From assembly GCA_031550915.1 (NCBI GenBank), contig JAVBOF010000093.1:1-24407 (forward strand): a stretch of DNA of 24,407 nucleotides, given 5' to 3'. Below, one piece after another: positions 13,754 to 22,214 of this stretch; position 1 is the stretch's first letter; each line of letters starts with the position of its first letter. The position numbers and the translations under genes were made by a program. The notes under the pieces are model-generated. The model ran no database searches, had not been told where the DNA came from, and was given only the letters and a program-made list of their open reading frames with translations. This stretch comes from JAVBOF01 sp031550915. GTDB taxonomy: Bacteria > Bacillota > Clostridia > Christensenellales > MGBC116941.

Positions 13754-16700
13754 ATGCAGATCGCGTACATTATATCGAGCATAATGATGATTTCGGCAGT
13801 TGTTGCCGTTGTTATCGGTATTTCTTCGCTAATATCCAACCTATCACAAAAGACAGGAAAATATTTTGCTGTTTGCGTTTTCTTTTGCGCGCTTTGGAAT
13901 CTTGGATGTACGTTTATAGCAATAAGTACCAATTTAGCTGACGCTTATTTTTGGCACATTGTGACAGCGACCGGTTTATTCGGCACAATAATCAGTTGGG
14001 CCTTGTTTCTACAATTTTTCGTATATAAAAAAATAAAATGGGAAAATCCCGTTTTCGGGCTTGTAATAATACTAAACGCCATTTCCTACGTTTATAGCGT
14101 CAATCCAAACTTTATAAAGCTGGAAGCATCAAATATCGGCTTTAGCACTTCGCCAATCAACAATACAATAGAGATAATAGGAATAATTGCAATAATCGTT
14201 TTGTTCGTTTACAAGGCATATGTCCTGCTGAGCTGGCTTAGAATGGCAGAATCGAAGCGCGAGAAGATGCAGGCAAAGGTAATGATGATAACGATCATGT
14301 CGGTGACTTTGTTGTTTTTTATTGTCGAAACCTGTCTCACGGCGTTTGGTGTATTGTCCTTATCTATGATGCCGATCGCGGTGACGATATCATTTACAGT
14401 AATTTTCTTTACACTGAGAAGATTAAACCGCATGGATATTAATGTACATAATTTGGCGGAGCAGCTCTATACTGCCATTGGCACTCCGATGATCGTTTTA
14501 GATACAAACAATCGGATTATACTATCTAACGACTGCGCAGACTCTTTCTTTGATGCGAGCAAGGGCCGCCCTTTAACAACTATGTCTTTCCATGATATAT
14601 TGCGGTTGCCCGGCGGTGAGAAGATCACCGATCAAATAATGCAGATAAACGGAAGCGGCCTTGCTATGCAGACCGCTGGCGGCGTAACCACTGAAGTCAA
14701 TATAAAACCGGTATTGGATCGGTATGATGAGATGCTTTGCAAGATCGTTGTTATCGAGGATATGACCGAGAGGTTGGAATATATTTCGCATTTGAGCCAT
14801 GCAAAGGAAGCCGCGGTAAACGCGAATAATGCAAAAAGTGACTTTCTGGCGCATGTAAGCCACGAGATCCGCACGCCGATGAACATTATAACCGGCATGT
14901 CGGAATTGATATTGCGTGAGGATATATCCCCCACGGCGAGGGACAGCGCGCTTCATATCAAACAGGCTTGCGGTAGCTTGATCAGCATTATAAACGATAT
15001 ACTTGATATCTCCAAGATCGAGTCCGGAAAGATGGAGATTATCGAAGAAGAATATGAAATGGTTTCCTTTATCGATGGCATAGTAAATATGGCGACTGTG
15101 AATATAGGAGAGAAACCGATAAATTTCTTTGTTCATGTGGACAGCAATCTGCCTCAGAAGATGATTGGAGACGAACTGAGGCTGAAACAGATACTTACCA
15201 ATATTCTTGGCAACGCAGTTAAATTCACAAAAGAAGGCTATATACGTTTGAGTGTCCTATTATGTAAGGACGGCACTGCCGACTGCCTGAAGATAAAAGT
15301 CGAAGATACAGGCATAGGAATAAAAGAAGAAGACATACCCAAACTGTTTAAAGCGTTCAATCAACTTGATACGCGCAGAAACAGGAATATCGAAGGCACA
15401 GGGCTTGGCTTGTCGATTACAAATAATCTGCTAAACCTTATGAATGGCAGGATTGAAATCGAAAGCGAATATGGCGCGGGATCCCAATTTACATTATTCG
15501 TACCACAAAAAAAGGCGTCGGAACAAAAGATCGCTTCGATCGATGAGCCGGAGTCAATAAGCGTTATTATGTATGAGCCTGATGACGCGTCTGCAGAAAC
15601 GCACTCGGCTATGTTCTCCGGACTGGGTCTGGAACACAGCATATGTAAAACGGTCAATGAAATCAAGTACAAATTATCAGAAAAAGAATACAACTATATT
15701 TTTGCGCACAACAGGCACTACAAAAGGATTCTGGAAACCATGCCTATGGACAGGCCATCCCCCGCCTTTGTATTATTGCTTAATGAAGGCGAAGCATTAC
15801 AAACCGATATGTGCAAGACGCTGCAATTGCCTATACACAGCATAAAAGCCGCATCGGTCATCAATAAGTGCGAGTACAGAGAAAGGCATATCAGCGTCGC
15901 CAGTGAGAAGACGCCGTTTGTCGCTCCGACGGCTTCCGTGCTGATAGTTGACGATAACCTCGTTAATTTGAAGGTGACAGCGGGCCTGTTGAAGCCGTTT
16001 GAATTTGAGATAATGACTGCCTGTAGCGGATATGAGGCGGTGGATCTCGTACGCAAACATACATATGATCTGGTTTTGATGGATCATATGATGCCGGGGA
16101 TGGATGGAGTGGATACTGTTAAAAAGATCCGTTCCTTGGAGGGTGCATATTTCCGAAGCCTGCCTATAATAGCCCTGACAGCCAACGCCGTTAATGGTAT
16201 GCGTGAAATGTTCTTGGAGAATGATTTTGACGGGTTCCTCGCTAAGCCGATAGAAATATCAAAGCTAAACAATATATTGAAGGACTTCATACGCAAGGAT
16301 AAACAGATTTATAAGGTGAGCATTCCCTCGAAATACTCGGTTAGCGAGCAGGAATTGGAAATAGCCGGCGTCAATACCCGTGTTGGCCTGCTATCCGTTG
16401 GCGAAGGTATAGACGCTTATTGCAAAGTGCTGGAAACTTACCATGCAGAAGGTGTGCGCACATTAAAATCACTCAGAAAGAAATATGATGAGGGAAAGAT
16501 CAATCTGTTTGCTATAGAAATACACGGGCTAAAGAGCTCATCCGCAACCATCGGCGCCTTGAACATCGCTAAGATGGCCGCAAAGTTGGAAACAGCGAGC
16601 AAAAACTATGATCTTGTATTTATTAAGAAGAACATAGCGAAATTCCTTGAGGATCTCGAGTTCGTATTGAGTGAAATAGATGCGGCACTGAAAAAAGCCA

Positions 16701-16939
16701 GTGTTGCGCAGATCGAAGATAACCCTGCAGGCGAAGAGATATTCTTCTTCGATGGCATCAGCCGTCTGAAGGAAGCCTTGGATACTTACGATTCATCAAA
16801 CGTAGACAGGATATGCTCGGAACTCGGCCAATATACATGGGATACGGAAAAGGCAGGATACGTGAGCGCTATAAACGAATATGTTGCCACCTTCGATTAT
16901 GAAGAAGCCAGCTTGTACTTGCAGCATATTACGGTTTAA
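13754..16939 (+). CDS. Membrane hybrid histidine kinase: 7TM sensor, PAS-like, HisKA, HATPase, degenerate REC, REC, HPt
   Basis: A 1061-residue sensor for a multistep phosphorelay. Residues 1-222 hold about seven membrane helices resembling the histidine kinase N-terminal 7TM region. Residues about 228-345 are PAS-like. HisKA has phospho-acceptor His370 in HVSHEIRTPMN. The ATPase has the N box NILGNAVKFT (483-492), DTGIGI and GTGLGLSI. A first receiver-like domain (about 602-705) lacks the acidic pocket: MYEPDD is kept but the phospho-acceptor position reads FAHNR. The second receiver (727-845) is complete: Asp733/734, Asp777 in LMDHMMPGMDG, Thr809 and Lys831. The HPt domain has His924 in IEIHGLKSSSATIGA. 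A last stretch (about 995-1061) is unassigned. ATG 13754 has GGAGGGG just upstream. The gene runs towards an HD-GYP response regulator, its likely phosphorelay target. Confidence 0.94.
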   Translation: MQIAYIISSIMMISAVVAVVIGISSLISNLSQKTGKYFAVCVFFCALWNLGCTFIAISTNLADAYFWHIVTATGLFGTIISWALFLQFFVYKKIKWENPVFGLVIILNAISYVYSVNPNFIKLEASNIGFSTSPINNTIEIIGIIAIIVLFVYKAYVLLSWLRMAESKREKMQAKVMMITIMSVTLLFFIVETCLTAFGVLSLSMMPIAVTISFTVIFFTLRRLNRMDINVHNLAEQLYTAIGTPMIVLDTNNRIILSNDCADSFFDASKGRPLTTMSFHDILRLPGGEKITDQIMQINGSGLAMQTAGGVTTEVNIKPVLDRYDEMLCKIVVIEDMTERLEYISHLSHAKEAAVNANNAKSDFLAHVSHEIRTPMNIITGMSELILREDISPTARDSALHIKQACGSLISIINDILDISKIESGKMEIIEEEYEMVSFIDGIVNMATVNIGEKPINFFVHVDSNLPQKMIGDELRLKQILTNILGNAVKFTKEGYIRLSVLLCKDGTADCLKIKVEDTGIGIKEEDIPKLFKAFNQLDTRRNRNIEGTGLGLSITNNLLNLMNGRIEIESEYGAGSQFTLFVPQKKASEQKIASIDEPESISVIMYEPDDASAETHSAMFSGLGLEHSICKTVNEIKYKLSEKEYNYIFAHNRHYKRILETMPMDRPSPAFVLLLNEGEALQTDMCKTLQLPIHSIKAASVINKCEYRERHISVASEKTPFVAPTASVLIVDDNLVNLKVTAGLLKPFEFEIMTACSGYEAVDLVRKHTYDLVLMDHMMPGMDGVDTVKKIRSLEGAYFRSLPIIALTANAVNGMREMFLENDFDGFLAKPIEISKLNNILKDFIRKDKQIYKVSIPSKYSVSEQELEIAGVNTRVGLLSVGEGIDAYCKVLETYHAEGVRTLKSLRKKYDEGKINLFAIEIHGLKSSSATIGALNIAKMAAKLETASKNYDLVFIKKNIAKFLEDLEFVLSEIDAALKKASVAQIEDNPAGEEIFFFDGISRLKEALDTYDSSNVDRICSELGQYTWDTEKAGYVSAINEYVATFDYEEASLYLQHITV

Positions 16940-16963
16940 ATAATCATTAGAATTACTCCGCCA

Positions 16964-16988
16964 GCTTTCCTTCATTAAGAGGGAAAGC
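16964..16988. other. Small hairpin before the convergent terminator
   Basis: GCTTTCC (16964-16970) pairs with GGAAAGC (16982-16988) with an 11-nt loop. It has no T tract and probably belongs to the 3' end of the kinase transcript. Confidence 0.35.
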
Positions 16989-16989
16989 G

Positions 16990-17040
16990 AAAAAACCCGC
17001 GAACTCTTGTTTCTGCACCTCAAGAGTTCTCGGGTTTTTT
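16990..17040. terminator. Large bidirectional terminator between the kinase and HD-GYP genes
   Basis: AAAAAACCCG-C-GAACTCTTG (16990-17009) pairs with CAAGAGTTC-T-CGGGTTTTTT (17021-17040): 19 pairs with one mismatch. It has an A6 run on one side and a T6 run on the other, so it serves both converging genes. Confidence 0.92.
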
Positions 17041-17082
17041 CTATCACAATGTCTGTAAAAGGCTTAATAATACGGTAAAAAA

Positions 17083-18228
17083 TCACTTATCATAGAATTC
17101 TTCCGCCGCTTTTTCAAATTTCTTCTCTACCATAAAGAATGTATCAACAATTTCCGGATCAAACGCTATGCCGCTGTCACCACGGATTATATCACATGAA
17201 ATGCCATGAGTGAATGCTTTTTTATACGGCCGCACGGAACGAAGCGCATCATATACGTCCGCTATTGTCAAAGCTCGTGCCAAAAACGGTATCTTCTTGC
17301 CAACAAGCCCGTCGGGGTAGCCTTTGCCGTTCCACTTTTCGTGATGGCTGCGCGCCATTTCAAGCGCATAGGTCATAAAGATATTGTCCTTGGCGTACCT
17401 AATAGATTTACCAATGGATTCTGAGCCAAGCGTCACATGCGTCTCATGTATTTCGAGTTCTTCAGGTGAAAATAGAGATTTCATTATAGCAGTAGCGCCA
17501 CTGGAAGTATGCGTCTTGATGCTTTCAAATTCCATCTCGTCAAGTTTCCCGTTTTTCAGTAAAATGCTGTCCGGTATAGCTATCTTACCAACGTCGTGTA
17601 GTTTTGAGGAAAGCGCGATAGCAGGAATATCCGCCTCGGTGATGTCGCCGGCAAGATTTTCCCTGATAAGAGCTTCCATCAAAATTTTCATGTAGATAGT
17701 TACGCGTTCGGTATGCTCGCCGGTGTAGCCGTCCTTTTTTTGTATAAGATCGGCGATAGAATGGATGATAGCGTGCTGCAATTGGACGATATTTTGCGTT
17801 TTCTCCTCAACTAGGTTTTGGAGATCGGTATTATACATCTCTAAAGCTACCTGCTGTTGAATAACTTTAAGATGAAGCTCTACACGTTTCTTTAGTAGCG
17901 GCGGGGAAAAAGGCTTCATGATATAGTCCAAGGCGCCCAAAGAAAGCCCTTCCAATTCTGCCGTGGCATCATTGTTGGCCGTTAGAAAAATCACGGGTAT
18001 CGTACAATATCTGTCGTTTGCCTTTAAGACTCGTATGGTCTCAAAACCATTCATTTCAGGCATTTGAACGTCTAAAAGAATAAGCTCGGGTAAAGCCGGC
18101 AGTTTTTCCAAAACGGCCAAAGCCTTTTTTCCGGATGTGCAGGGATGAATTATATAATCTTTTTCCAGCACCGTTTTTGCTAGCGTTAAATTCGCGATGT
18201 TGTCGTCAACAATCATGACCCTATTCAA
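17083..18228 (-). CDS. Response regulator with HD-GYP c-di-GMP phosphodiesterase output
   Basis: A 381-residue cytoplasmic protein. The receiver domain (residues 1-122) is complete: Asp8/Asp9, phospho-acceptor Asp53 in LILLDVQMPEMNG, Thr near 84 and Lys near 105 in IMKPFSP. A coiled-coil linker (about 122-160) leads to the HD-GYP domain with GEHTERV, KLHDVGKIAIPD, KTHTSSGA, HHEKWNGKGYPDGL and IADVYDALRSVRPYK; the metal-binding HD residues and GYP loop are all present, so active c-di-GMP hydrolysis is expected. The start is TTG at 18228, 7 bases after GGAGG (complement of 18236-18240); the ATG four codons later would be too far from that site. It converges on the hybrid kinase gene. Confidence 0.93.
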   Translation of the reverse strand: MNRVMIVDDNIANLTLAKTVLEKDYIIHPCTSGKKALAVLEKLPALPELILLDVQMPEMNGFETIRVLKANDRYCTIPVIFLTANNDATAELEGLSLGALDYIMKPFSPPLLKKRVELHLKVIQQQVALEMYNTDLQNLVEEKTQNIVQLQHAIIHSIADLIQKKDGYTGEHTERVTIYMKILMEALIRENLAGDITEADIPAIALSSKLHDVGKIAIPDSILLKNGKLDEMEFESIKTHTSSGATAIMKSLFSPEELEIHETHVTLGSESIGKSIRYAKDNIFMTYALEMARSHHEKWNGKGYPDGLVGKKIPFLARALTIADVYDALRSVRPYKKAFTHGISCDIIRGDSGIAFDPEIVDTFFMVEKKFEKAAEEFYDK

Positions 18229-18265
18229 ACCTTAACCTCCATCGGGTCGCCGAAATACTCATATA

Positions 18266-18294
18266 ATTATAAGTGATACAAAAAACAACAACAA
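18266..18294 (-). promoter_or_regulatory. Promoter of the HD-GYP regulator gene
   Basis: On the - strand, TTGTTG (complement of 18289-18294), a 17-bp spacer, and TATAAT (complement of 18266-18271), about 40 bp before the TTG start. Confidence 0.6.
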
Positions 18295-18355
18295 AAAATA
18301 GATATCGGTATGTGCAATTCGGACAAATATAAGTATATTCTAGCACAACACATAT

Positions 18356-18389
18356 AAAAAAAAAAGCGGATATACAAATATTTTCGCTT
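18356..18389 (-). terminator. Terminator of the rnf operon
   Basis: On the - strand, AAGCG and CGCTT arms (complement of 18385-18389 and 18364-18368) with an AT-rich inner stem are followed by ten T residues (complement of 18356-18365). It lies just over 100 bases downstream of the rnfB stop; the stretch between holds no gene. Confidence 0.65.
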
Positions 18390-18497
18390 AATTAAAGGGA
18401 TTTTGGCATAATTAGCAAGTATTATATAAAAATTCCACCGTTTAGGTATAGTTTATTTGTCCCTTCTATATAAACCGGAATAAATTAGCTAAGCTTA

Positions 18498-19400
18498 TTA
18501 AAAATCTTCCGGCGAATATTTTTCATATAGCTCATCTTCGGTGCTGTGACCGGACATGATATCGTCATCGGCTATTGCGTCAACGGGGTATATTTTCCCA
18601 GGGTAGGCTGCGCGGATTATCTTGACCGGGCACTTGCTCATGCAAGCTCCACAAAACGTACATTCATCGGGGTCGACTTGCGGCAGATTGTTGTCCAGCG
18701 TTATAGCGTTGGCGTCGCAAACCTTTGCACATACGCCGCAGCCGAGACAGCCTATCGAGCAGACTTCCTTTGTATCCTTTAGCTTGTCTTTGGAATTACA
18801 ATAAACACGTACCTTGTCTGCAACAGGCCTAAGTTCAATAACTCCTTTTGGGCATATGGAAACGCACATCCCACAAGCTGTGCACTTATCTTCGTCTATA
18901 AAAACTACACCGTCTTTTTGCTGTATGGCGTCATACTGGCAGACCGATATGCAGGTGCCGAATCCCATGCACCCATATCTGCATGCCTTTGGACCGCCGC
19001 CCATCAGTACTGCGGCGTCTTTGCAATCCAAATTTCCGTAATAGACGCCTGATCGTTTTGCAACATCGCAAGTCCCGACGCATTTCACAAAAGCTTTTTT
19101 AGCGGCAGCTGCATGGACCTCAACGCCCATGATTCTTCCGATACCGGCAGCTGTTTTTTCTCCGCCGACGGGGCAGGCGTTCATTGCCGCGGCACCGTTT
19201 GTAATAGCCTGTGCATATGCATCGCAGCCTGCATAGCCACAAGCTCCGCAGTTTACGCCCGGCAGAACCTCACGGATCAACGGAACCTTTTCATCCACTG
19301 GGACTGCAAACTTTTTGGATGCAAACCCCAAAACTACGCCAAATATCAGTCCAAGCCCCCCAAGGCAAGCTATGGGGAAAATAAAATCTGATATATTCAA
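18498..19400 (-). CDS. rnfB: Rnf complex subunit B (ferredoxin-side iron-sulfur protein)
   Basis: A membrane-anchored iron-sulfur protein that takes electrons from reduced ferredoxin into the Rnf complex. 300 residues: one N-terminal membrane helix, then the family-specific cluster site NCGACGYAGCDAYA with a later Cys in NACPVGG, and several 4Fe-4S ferredoxin sites: CMGFGTCISVCQYDAI, CTACGMCVSICP, CLGCGVCAKVCDANAI and CTFCGACMSKCP. The large number of clusters is as in clostridial RnfB. The start is TTG at 19400 with a perfect AAGGAGGGG 5 bases upstream, which overlaps the end of rnfA. It is the last gene of the operon. Its C-terminal tail is acidic. Confidence 0.96.
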   Translation of the reverse strand: MNISDFIFPIACLGGLGLIFGVVLGFASKKFAVPVDEKVPLIREVLPGVNCGACGYAGCDAYAQAITNGAAAMNACPVGGEKTAAGIGRIMGVEVHAAAAKKAFVKCVGTCDVAKRSGVYYGNLDCKDAAVLMGGGPKACRYGCMGFGTCISVCQYDAIQQKDGVVFIDEDKCTACGMCVSICPKGVIELRPVADKVRVYCNSKDKLKDTKEVCSIGCLGCGVCAKVCDANAITLDNNLPQVDPDECTFCGACMSKCPVKIIRAAYPGKIYPVDAIADDDIMSGHSTEDELYEKYSPEDF

Positions 19401-19412
19401 CTTTTCCCCTCC

Positions 19413-20000
19413 TTATTTAATCAGCCCCTGGAAACCCAAAAAGGCTATCGACATCAGCCCAGCGGACAGCAAAGACAATGGCAAACCCTTTATGGCATCG
19501 GGGATTTTAGTGTTTTCTTCCATCCTCTCCCGGAGGCTGGCAAGCAGAACAATAGCTAACGTATAGCCAATTCCGGAGCCGAGACCGGCAATGATGGCTT
19601 CTAAAAAATTGTAGCTTTCGTTCATATTTATTATTACAATACCCAATATCGCACAATTTGTGGTTATCAGCGGCAGGTAAATACCGAGCGCGTTATACAG
19701 CTTTGGCGAGCTTTTTTTCATAAAGATCTCGACGAACTGTACAAGCGCAGCAATTACCAAAATGAACGCTATTGTGTATAGATAAACTATATTCAAAGGC
19801 ACAAGTATAAAAGTGTAGACTAAATAGGAGATGATTGAAGCCAGGACCATAACGAACGTAACGGCCATTCCCATGCCCCAGGATGTTTCGATCTTGGTTG
19901 AAACGCCAAGGAAGGAACATATGCCCAAAAACTTTGCCAAAACAAAGTTATTGACGAGTATAGTACCCAATAATATCAAAAACAGGCTGCCTATAGTCAA
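19413..20000 (-). CDS. rnfA: Rnf complex subunit A (membrane protein)
   Basis: An integral membrane subunit, paired with RnfE, in the ion-translocating core. 195 residues with about six membrane helices and the family's LFLILLGTILVNNFVLAKFLGICSFLG start and NCAILGIVIINM; the Cys residues at CSFLG and NCAIL match those that bind an iron-sulfur cluster between RnfA and RnfE in solved Rnf/Nqr structures. The start must be TTG at 20000, because an in-frame TGA lies two codons upstream and the nearby ATG is in another frame; GGGGG lies about 10 bases before. It is 14 bp after rnfE and 12 bp before rnfB. Confidence 0.95.
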   Translation of the reverse strand: MTIGSLFLILLGTILVNNFVLAKFLGICSFLGVSTKIETSWGMGMAVTFVMVLASIISYLVYTFILVPLNIVYLYTIAFILVIAALVQFVEIFMKKSSPKLYNALGIYLPLITTNCAILGIVIINMNESYNFLEAIIAGLGSGIGYTLAIVLLASLRERMEENTKIPDAIKGLPLSLLSAGLMSIAFLGFQGLIK

Positions 20001-20014
20001 GATTCATACCCCCG

Positions 20015-20695
20015 TCACGCACTGATAGATTTAGAACTGCATGCGGCGCAATTGCCGTCGCAGCCCGAAAATTCCGAAATGCGCTTGTTCTTCTTTTTCT
20101 TCTTTGTATTGTAAAAGTTTATTATCGCCATCAATATTCCCAACGATATAAAGGCTCCCGGCGCCAAAACCATTATTATGGCCGGTTGGAAACCGTTCGG
20201 GAAGATATCGAACCCAAAGATCTGCCCTACTCCCAAAATCTCACGGACGGCTCCCAGTATAATCAGGGCTATCGTGAATCCTATGCCCTGGCCGAGGCCG
20301 TCAAAGGCGGATATAAGAACTCCGTTTTTCGACGCGAAAGCCTCCGCTCGGCCGAGTATGACGCAGTTAACGACTATAAGTGGAATGAATATGCCAAGTG
20401 CGGCATATAGATCCGGCATCATGCCCTGCATTATAAACTGCAAAAGCGTAACGAACCCCGCAATTACAATAATGAAAGCGGGAATACGGACCTTTTCCGG
20501 AATAAATTTTCTCAGTAGGGATATAACGACGTTCGATCCGATCAAAACTGCTGTAGAAGCGGCGCCCATTCCTATGCCGTTTATTGCGCTTGTCGTTACG
20601 GCCAGCGTTGGGCACATTGCCAAAACCTGTACGAAAATCACATTTTCTTTAAATATCCCGTTGCTTATCCTCTCAAGGGGGGAATATTCACCCAT
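20015..20695 (-). CDS. rnfE: Rnf complex subunit E (membrane protein) with a Cys-rich tail
   Basis: An integral membrane subunit homologous to RnfA. 226 residues. It starts with GEYSPLERISNGIFKENVIFVQVLAMCPTLAVTTSAINGIGMG, as in RnfE/NqrD, and has about six helices and the second conserved Cys in IVVNCVILGRAEAFASKNG. After the last helix comes a polylysine stretch (KKKKKNKR) and a short tail with CDGNCAAC, whose three Cys residues could bind metal or be a redox site. ATG 20695 lies inside the end of rnfG (8-bp overlap), so translation is coupled. Confidence 0.94.
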   Translation of the reverse strand: MGEYSPLERISNGIFKENVIFVQVLAMCPTLAVTTSAINGIGMGAASTAVLIGSNVVISLLRKFIPEKVRIPAFIIVIAGFVTLLQFIMQGMMPDLYAALGIFIPLIVVNCVILGRAEAFASKNGVLISAFDGLGQGIGFTIALIILGAVREILGVGQIFGFDIFPNGFQPAIIMVLAPGAFISLGILMAIINFYNTKKKKKNKRISEFSGCDGNCAACSSKSISA

Positions 20696-21263
20696 TACCT
20701 TCGCCTCCCTTCAGGTTGTTACGGCAATATTCCGATGCATGATTGACTGCCTCGGTTACAGCGCGCGTAGTTATCGTAGCACCAGTTATTGCCTGTATGT
20801 CATTTGCTCCTGGGCCTGCTTTCGCTACCCCAAGCGCGGTATTACCGTCCTTGCCCGCATACTGTGAATAAAAGTCATCACTGCTACAGTTTGCGCCGAG
20901 CCCGGGTGTTTCGGAGTGGGATAGAATACGCACACCCAATATCTTGCCGTCAACAGCGATGCCGACCATAAAAACGATATCTCCGCCGTAACCCTTGGTA
21001 GAGACGCGCAGAGCATAACCGACTGTATCTCCGCCCTTAAGGGCTTCGGTCGCGGCGAGTATCTTCTCATCCGCAATATCGTCGATATCCTTGAATTCAT
21101 CCGCGTTGGGTATCAGCTCTTTGATGGCGGTTTCGTTTGCCAGCTTTTCTTGCCGGGCTATAGAATCGGCAGTCAGCGCTCGGGCCGTACCCAAAAGTGC
21201 CCCCGCGATACCCGCGATAACAAGTAATATCAATCCTAGTTTTAAAATGCTTTCTTTCTTCAT
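20688..21263 (-). CDS. rnfG: Rnf complex subunit G (covalently flavinylated)
   Basis: A membrane-anchored, extracytoplasmic flavoprotein subunit. 191 residues: one N-terminal helix (about residues 8-30), then an FMN-binding domain. The flavin attachment motif is ITGATITTRAV near residue 160, where the Thr after GAT-x receives FMN by a phosphoester bond, a reaction carried out by ApbE. GLGANC with DDFYSQY precedes it, as in the family. ATG 21263 overlaps the end of rnfD by 4 bases, with GGTGA about 8 bases upstream. Confidence 0.95.
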   Translation of the reverse strand: MKKESILKLGLILLVIAGIAGALLGTARALTADSIARQEKLANETAIKELIPNADEFKDIDDIADEKILAATEALKGGDTVGYALRVSTKGYGGDIVFMVGIAVDGKILGVRILSHSETPGLGANCSSDDFYSQYAGKDGNTALGVAKAGPGANDIQAITGATITTRAVTEAVNHASEYCRNNLKGGEGNG

Positions 21264-22198
21264 GCCTTTTTCACCATGCCATACCTTCGAGGTACGATGA
21301 ATTTATCTATCAGTGGTACAAATAAATTCATTATTAAAATAGAATATGAAACGCCTTCGGGATAACCGCCGTATATACGTATGACGGTAGTCAACAGCCC
21401 GCACCCAAGTGCAAAGACCACCTGTCCCTTTATTGTCATAGGCGTTGTGGTATAATCCGTCGCCATAAATATGGCACCAAGGAAAAGCCCGCCAAGGAAT
21501 ATTTCATACAGTCCGTTACCTGTAAGAAAGCCTTCCCGGCCAAATATAAAGGTAAATATGGCGACAGAGGCAATATAGACAACAGGGATATGGAATTTTA
21601 TCACCTTGCGTATGAGCAGGTAGGCAAATCCCAAGAGGAGAGCCAGTGAAGAAACCTCTCCTATACATCCGCCGATATGACCGACAAAAGCTTCCCAAAA
21701 GGAAGGCATTTGCCCGCCACCTTCCTTCAATATGCCGAGCGGTGTCGCGCCGGTAACTCCGTCCAGCGTCCATGTCGTCATAAGCGTCGGCCATGACGCA
21801 AGCAAAAAAGCCCTTCCTGCCAGCGCGGGGTTGATGATATTCTGCCCTATGCCTCCAAAGAGCTGCTTTACTATTACGATCGCAAAAGCCGCGCCGATTG
21901 CAGCAGTCCAAAGCGGTACCGCGGGAGGAAGATTGAACGCAAGAAGCATTCCTGTAACGACCGCGCTCAAGTCTGCTATGGAGTTATCCTGTTTCATTAT
22001 CTTCTTGCAGATATATTCGGCGACGACGCACGTTATTACGCATGTCAGCGTTACAAGCAGCGCGTTTATTCCGAAGAAATATATGGCAAAGGCCAGGGAA
22101 GGGATAAGGGCGATGATCACGTCCAGCATAATCCTTTGGACGTTATTATTAGAACGGATATGAGGTGATGATGAAATTACGAAACCCATGTTGCCCAT
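21260..22198 (-). CDS. rnfD: Rnf complex subunit D (membrane, covalently flavinylated)
   Basis: An integral membrane subunit thought to form the ion path with RnfA and RnfE. 312 residues with about ten helices, beginning SSSPHIRSNNNVQRIMLDVIIALIP, the usual RnfD/NqrB start. It has the second flavin attachment site, DGVTGATPLGILK near residue 155, for FMN on the Thr of GAT. The frame is open up to 22318, but that overlaps rnfC; ATG 22198 is chosen for AAAGGA 8 bases upstream and because it aligns with the family. It starts 16 bp after the rnfC stop. Confidence 0.95.
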   Translation of the reverse strand: MGNMGFVISSSPHIRSNNNVQRIMLDVIIALIPSLAFAIYFFGINALLVTLTCVITCVVAEYICKKIMKQDNSIADLSAVVTGMLLAFNLPPAVPLWTAAIGAAFAIVIVKQLFGGIGQNIINPALAGRAFLLASWPTLMTTWTLDGVTGATPLGILKEGGGQMPSFWEAFVGHIGGCIGEVSSLALLLGFAYLLIRKVIKFHIPVVYIASVAIFTFIFGREGFLTGNGLYEIFLGGLFLGAIFMATDYTTTPMTIKGQVVFALGCGLLTTVIRIYGGYPEGVSYSILIMNLFVPLIDKFIVPRRYGMVKKA

Positions 22199-22214
22199 TT
22201 TTATTTCCTTTAGG

